From an uncultured Chloroflexota bacterium (lineage in GTDB: Bacteria > Chloroflexota > Chloroflexia > Chloroflexales > Roseiflexaceae), in contig CALFIC010000204.1 of NCBI GenBank assembly GCA_937876225.1, positions 1 through 9,151 of the forward strand: a stretch of 9,151 bases of DNA, read 5' to 3'. The translations under genes were made by a program, and so were the position numbers. Shown here in pieces: positions 1 through 5,890 of the stretch. The notes under the pieces were generated by a model that saw only the letters and a program-made list of their open reading frames with translations, was not told the DNA's origin and made no database searches. The number at the start of each line of letters is the position of its first letter. Position 1 is the first letter of the stretch.

Positions 1-644
1 GCCAGTGACGGACGCACGGCATCACAGCCAGCCGCCTGCACACCGATAATCCGGGCTTTCGACCCCAGGGCCCGCAACGCAGTGGCAATACCGCCAATTA
101 AACCACCCCCACCGATAGGGACGACGATCACGGTGGCATTGGCTAGAGTGGCAAAAATCTCGAGGCCGATAGTACCTTGGCCCGCAATCACGTTGCGATC
201 GTTGAAGGCATGGATAAAGGTCAGATTGCGCTCGGCTTCGATTTGGCGGGCGGTGATGCCGGCATCATCAAACGTCGCGCCCGACAACACCACTTCGGCG
301 CCCAGCGCCCGGGTGGCGGTAATTTTGGTGAGCGGCGCGTGTTCGGGCATCACAATCACTGCCGGCACGCCAAACAACTTGGCAGCCAACGCTACCCCTT
401 GGGCATGATTGCCGGCCGAATTGGTCACCACACCCCGTTGGCGAGCCGCATCATCAAGGTTGCGGATGGCGTTGTAGGCCCCCCGTACTTTGAATGACCC
501 CGAGCGTTGCAGTGATTCCGCTTTGTGAAAAATCTGAGCGCCTAGTTGGACCGACAAGCTGTCGTCGGGCAAGATGGGCGTGGCGATTATGACGTCGCGC
601 AAGGCGGCATGAGCGGCTTGGATGTCTGCAAGGGTAATAGTCAT
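1..644 (-). CDS. ilvA: Threonine ammonia-lyase (threonine dehydratase), C-terminus off the window
   Basis: A PLP-dependent fold-type II enzyme that would deaminate L-threonine to 2-oxobutanoate, in isoleucine synthesis or threonine breakdown. About 214 residues are visible. The PLP-lysine motif SGSFKVRGA has Lys52, the phosphate-region motif NSAGNHAQG lies at about 74-82, and the glycine-rich cofactor loop PIGGGGLIGG is at about 180-190. The reading frame is uninterrupted to the edge. The start ATG (644-642) lies two bases after the stop of the upstream small gene. No good Shine-Dalgarno precedes it (only GGCGGT), which suggests translational coupling. The C-terminus is outside the window, so an ACT regulatory domain (biosynthetic IlvA) versus its absence (catabolic TdcB type or serine racemase) cannot be judged. 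The family is sure; the symbol is less so. Confidence 0.9.
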   Translation of the reverse strand, partial: MTITLADIQAAHAALRDVIIATPILPDDSLSVQLGAQIFHKAESLQRSGSFKVRGAYNAIRNLDDAARQRGVVTNSAGNHAQGVALAAKLFGVPAVIVMPEHAPLTKITATRALGAEVVLSGATFDDAGITARQIEAERNLTFIHAFNDRNVIAGQGTIGLEIFATLANATVIVVPIGGGGLIGGIATALRALGSKARIIGVQAAGCDAVRPSL

Positions 645-646
645 GA

Positions 647-859
647 TTACCGCCGATCACTGATTTTTTCGGCCAGATTGGCAGCCCGAGCCGCCAAAAT
701 CTGAAACTGTTTGGCGAGGGCTGGTTGACTGGCATCTTGGGCAGCGGCCATGATGACACCACAGGTCGTTTGGAGCTTGTTGAGCTGGGCTTTGTCACCC
801 GCCAAATGACGCTCGGTGATGGCCCGTTCGATGTATGCATAGAGTTGTTCGTTGGTCAT
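647..859 (-). CDS. Small unrecognised helical protein (70 aa)
   Basis: I do not recognise this protein. It begins MTNEQLYAYIERAITERHL and ends KISDRR. It is rich in Ala, Gln, Leu and charged residues, with no Pro in its first half, no membrane segment and one Cys, so it looks like a soluble two-helix protein. The frame stays open upstream to 943, but I chose the ATG at 859 because AGGAAAGG lies about 8 bases upstream of it. The upstream extension is encoded by a palindromic repeat region. Its stop is two bases before the threonine ammonia-lyase ATG, so the two are probably one transcription unit. This context hints at a role near amino-acid metabolism, but no function can be assigned. The clear ribosome binding site and the coupling argue that it is a real gene. 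Confidence 0.7.
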   Translation of the reverse strand: MTNEQLYAYIERAITERHLAGDKAQLNKLQTTCGVIMAAAQDASQPALAKQFQILAARAANLAEKISDRR

Positions 860-1010
860 GAAAAAACCTTTCCTAGGGTAATCAGGGACGCAGTAGTCTG
901 TGGCTTGATATAATCCGAGACGCAGCAGGCTGCGACTGTACATATCTGTGAGATACAGACAATCGCTCGTTGCCTATGCGCCCTCTGCGTCCTCTGTGCG
1001 AGCCACTGAT
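860..1010. other. Intergenic spacer with dispersed-repeat copy and small inverted repeats
   Basis: The 151 bases between rhaB and the small gene contain a palindromic element (917-939) nearly identical to one at 8019-8041. They also hold a short inverted repeat TCTGT-GAGAT-ACAGA (945-959) and two imperfect 9-base tandem copies, CCTCTGCGT and CCTCTGTGC (982-999). No coding sequence and no T-rich terminator is visible. A promoter for the small gene may lie here, but I could not pick a convincing -35/-10 pair on the minus strand. Confidence 0.5.
917..939. repeat. Palindromic dispersed repeat, copy 1
   Basis: A 23-base stretch centred on CGCAG-CAGG-CTGCG matches positions 8019-8041 at 22 of 23 bases by direct reading. 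The single difference (A935 versus T8037) breaks one base pair at the outer part of the stem, so this copy folds less well. It lies between rhaB and the small gene. Confidence 0.7.
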
Positions 1011-2492
1011 TTACGCCGGCAATTGTTGGAAACGCGGTAATTGCTCATCCCACGCCGTACGCTGTTGGCTCGGTTCGATGATAGTGGGCGGGTAAGATTC
1101 GGCGATAATCCGTCGGCCGGTGGCCAAATCGGGGATGGCCCCTACCGTGATGGCTTGGATGAGTACATTCCCCAAGGCGGTCGCTTCTACCGGCCCTGCC
1201 ACCACCGGCAGATTGCAGGCATCGGCAGTAAAGCGATTGAGGAGCTGATTTTGGCTACCGCCACCCACAATCCGCACCGTATTAATCGTGTTGCCACTGA
1301 GTTGGCTGAGGGTGTCGAGCACGGTGCGGTAGCGCAACGCCAAACTTTCGAGACAACAGCGCACAATCGCGCCAGGGGTAGTGGGCACGGTAATCCCGTT
1401 GCGTTGACAATAACTTTGGATGGCGCGGGGCATGTCGTCGGGGTTGAGGAAGTCGTGGGCATCGGGATTGATGATACTCACAAATGCCGGCGCCCCACTC
1501 GCAAGCGCCATTAATTCATCCCAACTATAATCGTGCCCTTGGCGTTGCCAACTACGTCGGCATTCTTGGAGCAACCACAGCCCGGCAATGTTTTTGAGCA
1601 AGCGGATGGTGCCATCGATGCCCCCTTCGTTGGTGAAGTTGACGGCCCGTGCAGTAGGCGAAACCACCGGCGCCGGGATTTCCATCCCCATCAAACTCCA
1701 CGTGCCACTACTGATGTAGGCGCTGTGGGGATCAAGCCCGGGGATGGCGGCAATCGCCGCCCCAGTATCGTGCGTAGCACCGGCAATCACCGGCGGCGCA
1801 TTGGTTAGCCCGGTATCGGCACAGACGCTGGCCAACAACGGCCCCAAAATCGTGCCGGGCATAATGACTTTAGGCAAAATCTGGCGCGGAATGTCGAGGC
1901 GCGCCAGCATGTCGCTGGCCCAATCGCGGGTATGACAATCGAGCATTTGAGTGGTCGAGGCGTTGGTGTATTCGGCGACTGCCACGCCCGACATCCAATA
2001 ATGCAACAAATCTGGTACCAGCAACAGCTTGTCGGCATGCACGAGCTGCGGATCGTTACTCAGGCGCATGCTCAACAATTGATAGAGTGTGTTGATTTGC
2101 ATGAATTGAATGCCGGTGGTGGCAAAAATATCATCGCTACTCACCCGCGCAAAGGCCTGTTCCAACATGCCGTCGGTGCGATGATCGCGGTAGCAAGTAG
2201 GATTGGCGATTAAGCGGCCTTGGTTGTCGAGCAAGCCATAATCGACGCCCCAACTATCCACCGAAATGCCAGCCAAAGGCGCGCCACCGCGACTGGTGTG
2301 GGTGCGAATCCCCGCCAAAATATGTTGCCAAATCCCCAAAATATCCCAATGCTGGCGATTATGCACCGCAATCGGGCCATTTTCGAAGCGCGTGAGCGGC
2401 TCAATCGAGATACGGGCGCCATCCCAGCGCCCGAGCATCACACGCCCACCCGAGGCACCGAGATCAACCGCCAAAAAATGATCAATAGGCAT
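1011..2492 (-). CDS. rhaB: Rhamnulokinase
   Basis: A FGGY-family sugar kinase that phosphorylates L-rhamnulose to L-rhamnulose 1-phosphate in cytoplasmic L-rhamnose breakdown. It has 493 residues, close to the roughly 490 usual for RhaB. The N-terminal phosphate-binding motif DLGASGGR is at 10-17. It is followed by SVDSWGVDYGLLD and YRDHRTD in the sugar-binding domain, SGTWSLMG in the middle, and the C-terminal ATP-domain motif GGGSQNQLLNRFTADA with EATALGN. SGTWSLMG and VDSWGVDYG favour rhamnulokinase over xylulo- or glycerol kinases. The frame is open back to a GTG at 2531, but the ATG at 2492 has AGAGGA about 7 bases upstream and starts right at the conserved fold. Rhamnose isomerase and aldolase genes are not in the window. 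The gene lies 43 bases downstream of the PhzF-like gene and is probably co-transcribed with it. Confidence 0.93.
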   Translation of the reverse strand: MPIDHFLAVDLGASGGRVMLGRWDGARISIEPLTRFENGPIAVHNRQHWDILGIWQHILAGIRTHTSRGGAPLAGISVDSWGVDYGLLDNQGRLIANPTCYRDHRTDGMLEQAFARVSSDDIFATTGIQFMQINTLYQLLSMRLSNDPQLVHADKLLLVPDLLHYWMSGVAVAEYTNASTTQMLDCHTRDWASDMLARLDIPRQILPKVIMPGTILGPLLASVCADTGLTNAPPVIAGATHDTGAAIAAIPGLDPHSAYISSGTWSLMGMEIPAPVVSPTARAVNFTNEGGIDGTIRLLKNIAGLWLLQECRRSWQRQGHDYSWDELMALASGAPAFVSIINPDAHDFLNPDDMPRAIQSYCQRNGITVPTTPGAIVRCCLESLALRYRTVLDTLSQLSGNTINTVRIVGGGSQNQLLNRFTADACNLPVVAGPVEATALGNVLIQAITVGAIPDLATGRRIIAESYPPTIIEPSQQRTAWDEQLPRFQQLPA

Positions 2493-2535
2493 CGTACTAT
2501 CCTCTTTGATATGCGAGCGTGAATGCCCCACGTTC

Positions 2536-3327
2536 CTACACGAATAACTGGGCTTGCATGATGGTGACGGCTTGACCGATGAGCTTGACGCGGTCGCCCA
2601 CTAATTTCGTGCGCACGATGCCGCCGCGGGCAGAGCGTTGCGCGCCGATAAGTTCCGTTTTGCCCAAAATTTCACCCCAATAGGGTGCCAAACAACAATG
2701 CGCCGAACCGGTCACCGGGTCTTCGCCGAGTCCGGCATTTGATCCAAAAAAGCGTGACACAAAATCAACCCCTGCTGTGCTACTCGGCGCAGTCAAAATA
2801 ATCCCGCGCGTGTCGATTTTGGCCAAACGCACATAATCGGGGACGTAATCAACCACTTGAGCTTCGGTTTCAACCAACACCATGATATCCATGCGGTTTT
2901 GGCCAACCCACTGTGGCGTCAATCCCAAGGCGTCGTTGAGGGCCGCAAATGAATCAATTTGGTGCGGGGCTTCATTGGGGAAGTCGAGCGTAATCCAGCC
3001 GTCGGCGTATGTGGCAGTTAAAATTCCGCTACGGGTGGTGAATCGCAGTGCTTCGCTCGGGTCAGCGTAGCCGTGCGCCCAAAGGGCATGGGCACTGGCG
3101 AGGGTGGCGTGGCCACACAAATCGACTTCGACGACAGGAGTAAACCAGCGCAAACTCCACACATCGCCCATCTTCCAGAGGAATGCTGTTTCGGACAAAT
3201 TCATCTCGAGGGCGACGTGTTGCATCCAGGTGGCATCGCGGGGCCCATCGAGGGGACAAACCGCCGCTGGATTGCCGGCAAAGGGTTGATTGGTAAAAGC
3301 ATCTACGGTAAATAATGTCGTTGACAT
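2536..3327 (-). CDS. PhzF-family phenazine-biosynthesis-like isomerase/epimerase
   Basis: A member of the PhzF / diaminopimelate-epimerase-fold superfamily, 263 residues long and slightly short for a family usually near 260-300. It begins with the typical TVDAFTNQPFAGNPAAV. NLSETAF holds the presumed catalytic Glu46 and VDLCGHATLASAH is at about 68-80. The second-domain signature GEDPVTGSAHCCLAPYW (about 201-217) supplies the second acid and the glycine loop, and RGGIVRTKLVGDRVKLIGQA closes the fold. Most members have no proven substrate, and genuine PhzF acts within phenazine operons. None is seen here, so the substrate is unknown. The ATG at 3327 is preceded by GGAGGG about 9 bases upstream. 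It is the first gene of a minus-strand unit with rhaB. Whether it does anything for rhamnose use is open. Confidence 0.9.
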   Translation of the reverse strand: MSTTLFTVDAFTNQPFAGNPAAVCPLDGPRDATWMQHVALEMNLSETAFLWKMGDVWSLRWFTPVVEVDLCGHATLASAHALWAHGYADPSEALRFTTRSGILTATYADGWITLDFPNEAPHQIDSFAALNDALGLTPQWVGQNRMDIMVLVETEAQVVDYVPDYVRLAKIDTRGIILTAPSSTAGVDFVSRFFGSNAGLGEDPVTGSAHCCLAPYWGEILGKTELIGAQRSARGGIVRTKLVGDRVKLIGQAVTIMQAQLFV

Positions 3328-3358
3328 GGTGTTGTTCCCTCCATAGGCGAATGGTGCT

Positions 3359-3384
3359 ATTTTACCGTGAATTGGACCACCAAT
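3359..3384 (-). promoter_or_regulatory. Possible -10 of the PhzF-like gene with an adjacent inverted repeat
   Basis: On the minus strand TAAAAT (3364-3359) is a fair -10, about 32 bases before the ATG. Just upstream of it, ATTGG-ACCA-CCAAT (3371-3384) is a perfect 5-bp inverted repeat that would sit over the -10/-35 spacer, as an operator might. No good -35 is visible, so this is tentative. Confidence 0.3.
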
Positions 3385-3394
3385 AATCGCAGGC

Positions 3395-3411
3395 TCGAGG
3401 CATGTCCTCGA
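3395..3411. repeat. Inverted repeat TCGAGG-CATGT-CCTCGA
   Basis: A perfect 6-bp inverted repeat with a 5-base spacer lies in the divergent promoter region, just left of the 20-bp tandem units. It could be a protein-binding site or a degenerate relative of the tandem units, which also pair GTCC with GGAC. Confidence 0.4.
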
Positions 3412-3427
3412 ACGTCAGATACATCCT

Positions 3428-3473
3428 GTCCCCGTAGGACACCCCTCGTCCCCGTCGGACACTCCTCGTCCCC
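3428..3473. repeat. 20-bp tandem, hairpin-containing units upstream of the DHFR-like gene
   Basis: Two direct 20-base copies (3428-3447 and 3448-3467) differ at two positions, and GTCCCC (3468-3473) begins a third. Each copy holds a small inverted repeat, GTCC-N5-GGAC, with CCGTA in the first and CCGTC in the second as spacer. They end about 14 bases before an extended -10, so they occupy the -35 and upstream region, where an activator or repressor would bind. They may instead be a piece of a dispersed intergenic repeat. Confidence 0.6.
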
Positions 3474-3483
3474 AACATTGTTT

Positions 3484-3492
3484 TGCTATACT
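3484..3492 (+). promoter_or_regulatory. Extended -10 promoter element for the DHFR-like gene
   Basis: TGCTATACT combines the extended TG-N motif with a near-consensus -10, TATACT, 35 bases before the chosen ATG. No -35 resembling TTGACA stands at 16-18 bases upstream; that space is taken by the 20-bp tandem units. This fits a promoter relying on the extended -10 or on a bound regulator. Confidence 0.5.
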
Positions 3493-3527
3493 ACAACCGA
3501 TTAAAACGCATTAGAAGAAGGTTGACT

Positions 3528-4106
3528 ATGCGTACCATTACCTTACTCGAACACATCTCGATGGATGGCATTATCCAAGCCCCTGGTGGTCCCGACGAAG
3601 ATCGCAGTGGTGGGTTCACCCATGGCGGCTGGAGTGGCCGCTATTCCGACGACGTATTGGGTGCTGCTTTACGCCAAAAAATGCACTCATCCTTTGACCT
3701 GCTGGTCGGGCGCCATACCTTCGAGATTTGGGAACCCTATTGGCCAAATCAGACCTTTTGGCCAGAGGTCAATGTAGCCACCAAATATGTGGCCTCCAAC
3801 ACCCGCACCTCTACTACTTGGCAGCCAGCTGTCTTTTTGCAAGGTGACGTGGCAGCGCAGGTGGCGGCACTCAAACAACAACCCGGCCGCGACATCCATG
3901 TATGGGGTAGTAGCGACTTCGTACAGACCCTGCTCGCTCACGATTTGGTCGATTCCTTGTGGTTGATGGTCTATCCGCTGACATTAGGCACCGGCAAGCG
4001 CTTGTTTGGCACCGGCACCATTCCCGCACCATTCCACGTTGTCGAAAGCATTGCGACTCCTAGTGGCACGATGGTGATGCACTATGCGCGCACGCGGGCC
4101 GATTAG
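3528..4106 (+). CDS. Dihydrofolate reductase-like (RibD C-terminal domain) family protein
   Basis: A 192-residue protein of the RibD_C / DHFR-like reductase superfamily, a Rossmann-like fold that binds NADPH. The start MRTITLLEHISMDG is the family's first strand and substrate-loop region. LLVGRHTFEIWEPYWP (about 63-78) is the conserved GR(R/H)T(Y/F)E motif. IHVWGSSDFVQTLLAHDLVD (about 124-143) and LMVYPLTLGTGKRLF form the cofactor half. These stand-alone proteins (YwjB/YyaP type) are not known to replace FolA, and their substrates are mostly unknown. I placed the start at 3528, where AGAAGG lies about 7 bases upstream; an open frame reaches back to 3483 without such a site. It is transcribed alone and ends at the terminator at 4127-4159. 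Confidence 0.88.
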   Translation: MRTITLLEHISMDGIIQAPGGPDEDRSGGFTHGGWSGRYSDDVLGAALRQKMHSSFDLLVGRHTFEIWEPYWPNQTFWPEVNVATKYVASNTRTSTTWQPAVFLQGDVAAQVAALKQQPGRDIHVWGSSDFVQTLLAHDLVDSLWLMVYPLTLGTGKRLFGTGTIPAPFHVVESIATPSGTMVMHYARTRAD

Positions 4107-4126
4107 GCGCACGCATTCAAACCGTC

Positions 4127-4159
4127 AAAAGGGCACGACGTGCGCGTCGTGCCCTTTTT
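4127..4159 (+). terminator. Strong intrinsic terminator after the DHFR-like gene
   Basis: A perfect 10-bp stem GGGCACGACG / CGTCGTGCCC with loop TGCG is flanked by AAAA before and TTTTT after, so the stem can extend to 14 bp. It stands 20 bases past the stop codon. The symmetric A/T flanks would let it act in both directions. Confidence 0.9.
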
Positions 4160-4186
4160 GCATTTGGTCATAGCACCATGGCAAAG

Positions 4187-4195
4187 TGTTATGAT
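4187..4195 (+). promoter_or_regulatory. Extended -10 promoter element for the VOC gene
   Basis: TGTTATGAT is an extended -10 (TG-N-TATGAT) 35 bases before the ATG of the VOC gene and just after the preceding terminator. No convincing -35 stands at standard spacing. It probably drives the VOC, DUF1801 and folD genes. Confidence 0.45.
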
Positions 4196-4230
4196 ATGCG
4201 TATCTCTCGTTTGATAAAAAGGAGCACCGC

Positions 4231-4620
4231 ATGAAACTCTCCGCAGTCCACCACGTCGCCGTGGTAACGGCAAATTTCGCCGCCATGAAGCAATTTTATA
4301 CCGAGGTGTTAGGGTTAGAAGTAGTGGGGAAGTTCGTCGGCAAGGATATTATTTTTCTCCAGACCGGCCCCCTCACCATTGAATTGGTTTCACGTGAAAC
4401 ACATGTGGCAGGTACCAGTGGCGGCTGGGATCACTTCGCCTTCGAAGTCGACGATATCGATGCAACGGCGGCAGAATTAACGGCCAAAGGTGTAGTATTT
4501 CACATTCCGCCGTTTAATTTTCCCGATAATCATGCGGTGCGGATTGGTTTCTTCAAGGACCCCGACGGCAACCCTATCGAATTGGTACAACCGTTAAAAG
4601 GTCGCTACCCCCAAGATTAA
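4231..4620 (+). CDS. VOC superfamily (glyoxalase/dioxygenase-fold) protein
   Basis: A single-domain vicinal-oxygen-chelate protein of 129 residues with two beta-alpha-beta-beta-beta modules. The usual metal ligands are all in place: His8 (HHVAVV), Glu51 (TIELVS), His68 (WDHFAFEV) and Glu117 (NPIELVQP). FYTEVLGLEVVG and GFFKDPDGNPIE are the family's helix and final-hairpin signatures. This His/Glu/His/Glu set is that of glyoxalase I and related metalloenzymes such as methylmalonyl-CoA epimerase and some resistance proteins. The sequence alone does not choose among them; a lactoylglutathione-lyase-like label is common but unproven. AAGGAG sits 7 bases before the ATG, a strong site. The DUF1801 gene follows after 14 bases, so the two are probably co-transcribed. 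Confidence 0.88.
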   Translation: MKLSAVHHVAVVTANFAAMKQFYTEVLGLEVVGKFVGKDIIFLQTGPLTIELVSRETHVAGTSGGWDHFAFEVDDIDATAAELTAKGVVFHIPPFNFPDNHAVRIGFFKDPDGNPIELVQPLKGRYPQD

Positions 4621-4634
4621 TAGCGTGGTGTACG

Positions 4635-4994
4635 ATGCAAGCGTATCTTACGATTGATGATTATATTGCGGCGCAGCCAGTAACAATCCAGCCGATTTTG
4701 CAACAGGTACGGGCCCAAATTCGTGGCTTGTTGCCCGATGCGAGCGAGGCCATCAGCTACGCTATGCCCACCTACAAAATCAACGGCAAAAATATCGTGC
4801 ATTTTGCAGGGTACCGGCAGCACATTGGCATATATCCAGCATCCCAAGTGATTGCCGAATTGCAGGAGGAGTTGGGGGGATACAAAACATCCAAAGGGGC
4901 AGTGCAACTCCCCTTGACCGATTCGTTCCCTCACCCCCTGATTGAGCGTATTGTGCGCGTGCGGCTGACGCATTTTTTGGCAACAGGGAAATAA
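4635..4994 (+). CDS. DUF1801 (YdhG-like) protein
   Basis: A 119-residue DUF1801 protein. Typical features are DDYIAAQPVTIQPILQQVR at the N-terminus, EAISYAMPTYKINGK (about 38-52), HIGIYP, and the C-terminal block KTSKGAVQLPLTDSFPHPLI followed by a basic helix. The family includes Bacillus subtilis YdhG (Fra), a frataxin-like protein linked to iron-sulfur and heme assembly; most other members are uncharacterised. The start ATG at 4635 lies 14 bases after the VOC stop and has only a weak GTGGTG ahead of it, so translation may depend on coupling to the VOC gene. The protein is complete and of normal length. It could act in iron handling, but nothing nearby proves that. Confidence 0.85.
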   Translation: MQAYLTIDDYIAAQPVTIQPILQQVRAQIRGLLPDASEAISYAMPTYKINGKNIVHFAGYRQHIGIYPASQVIAELQEELGGYKTSKGAVQLPLTDSFPHPLIERIVRVRLTHFLATGK

Positions 4995-4997
4995 TCG

Positions 4998-5021
4998 ATG
5001 ACACAAGCGAGAAACGCATGA
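4998..5021 (+). CDS. Possible 7-codon leader ORF overlapping the folD start
   Basis: An ATG at 4998 with AGGGAA about 8 bases upstream opens a tiny frame encoding MTQARNA. Its TGA stop overlaps the folD start codon as ATGA. This ribosome site is better than the one directly before folD (AGCGAG), so the mini-ORF might deliver ribosomes to folD. It may also be chance; nothing shows that the peptide itself matters. Confidence 0.3.
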   Translation: MTQARNA

Positions 5022-5884
5022 CGGCCTTGGTATTAGATGGCAAAAGTGCGGCAGTAGCTGCCAAAGAGTCGCTGAAACAGCGTATCGCACAATTAGCACA
5101 GGCCCCCAATTTGGTGGTGGTGCAGGTGGCAGGCGACCCAGCTGCGGACCGCTATGTGCGGGCGATTGGGCGGATCTGCGGTGACGTGGGTGCCGGGTAC
5201 CAGTTGGTATCGTTGCCCGCCGACGTAGCCCAAGCCCAGCTCAATCAGACGGTGCGCAAGTTGAGTGACGACGACGCAGTACATGGCATCATCATCCAGA
5301 TGCCGTTGCCCAAAGGGCTCGATGCCGAAGCGGTGGTCGCACAGCTCGATCCCCGCAAAGACATCGATGGCATCCACCCCGAAAACACCGGGCGCCTCGC
5401 CAATGGTCAACCGCGTTTTGTGCCAGCCACCCCTGCTGGCGGCATGGCCTTGTTGCGCCACTACGGGATTGCCGTGGCGGGCACGCAGGCCGTGGTAGTG
5501 GGGCGTAGTGCAGTCGTGGGGCGGCCAATGGCGTGGTTGTTGCTCCAAGCCGATGCCACCGTGACTATCGCCCATTCGCGTAGTCGCGATTTGGCGGCCA
5601 TCGTGCGTACCGCCGACATCGTGGTGGCGGCGGTTGGGCGCGCCGAATTGATTCGTGGTGAGATGGTCAAACCAGGCGCCGTGGTGATTGATTTTGGCAT
5701 CAACGTGCGTGCAGACGGCAGCTTGGTCGGTGATGTGGCATATGCCGAAGTAGCAGCCCATGCCGGGGCGATTACGCCGGTGCCCGGAGGCACCGGACCG
5801 ATGACCAATGTGCAGTTGCTCGAGAACTTGTTGTTGGCGCATGGCTTAGGGCGCAGTGAACACAGGGATGCCGGCGCTACTTAG
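5018..5884 (+). CDS. folD: FolD-type methylenetetrahydrofolate dehydrogenase/cyclohydrolase with altered active site
   Basis: FolD normally oxidises 5,10-methylene-THF to methenyl-THF with NADP and then hydrolyses it to 10-formyl-THF. This copy has 288 residues, the usual length. Conserved parts are LDGKSAA (6-12), GDPAADRYV (39-47), IIIQMPLP with Gln94, KDIDGIHPENTGRL (114-126), the nucleotide loop GRSAVVGRPM (162-171), AHSRS, DFGINV and PVPGGTGPMTN (254-264). In the catalytic YxxxK motif Tyr46 is present, but the lysine is replaced by Ile50 (codon ATT 5165-5167). That lysine is considered essential for the cyclohydrolase step in studied FolD/MTHFD1 enzymes. This protein may therefore be chiefly a dehydrogenase, or it may use another residue. 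The reading frame is otherwise intact. It follows the DUF1801 gene by 23 bases and ends overlapping the next, convergent gene. Confidence 0.93.
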   Translation: MTALVLDGKSAAVAAKESLKQRIAQLAQAPNLVVVQVAGDPAADRYVRAIGRICGDVGAGYQLVSLPADVAQAQLNQTVRKLSDDDAVHGIIIQMPLPKGLDAEAVVAQLDPRKDIDGIHPENTGRLANGQPRFVPATPAGGMALLRHYGIAVAGTQAVVVGRSAVVGRPMAWLLLQADATVTIAHSRSRDLAAIVRTADIVVAAVGRAELIRGEMVKPGAVVIDFGINVRADGSLVGDVAYAEVAAHAGAITPVPGGTGPMTNVQLLENLLLAHGLGRSEHRDAGAT

Positions 5885-5890
5885 GCGCCG
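5872..5890. promoter_or_regulatory. Hairpin across the overlapping convergent stop codons
   Basis: CGGCGC (5872-5877) and GCGCCG (5885-5890) form a perfect 6-bp GC stem. Its 7-base loop contains both stop codons (TAG on plus, TAA on minus). It has no T-run on either side, so it is not a classical terminator. It could slow polymerase or protect the 3' ends, or be coincidental. Confidence 0.35.

Noticed and set aside
909..914. Plus-strand TATAAT between rhaB and the small gene
   Set aside because: No -35 partner and no rightward gene follows; it would only make antisense RNA to rhaB. AT-rich chance match is likelier.
3428..3473. Short CRISPR-like repeats
   Set aside because: Two adjacent 20-bp copies with no spacer and no cas genes in the window.
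5093..5842. 249-codon minus-strand frame opposite folD
   Set aside because: His/Gly/Arg-rich translation without family features; folD in the other strand is clearly the gene.
4231..5884. VOC, DUF1801 and folD as a dedicated folate or stress system
   Set aside because: Close spacing supports co-transcription, but no shared substrate or known system links these families.
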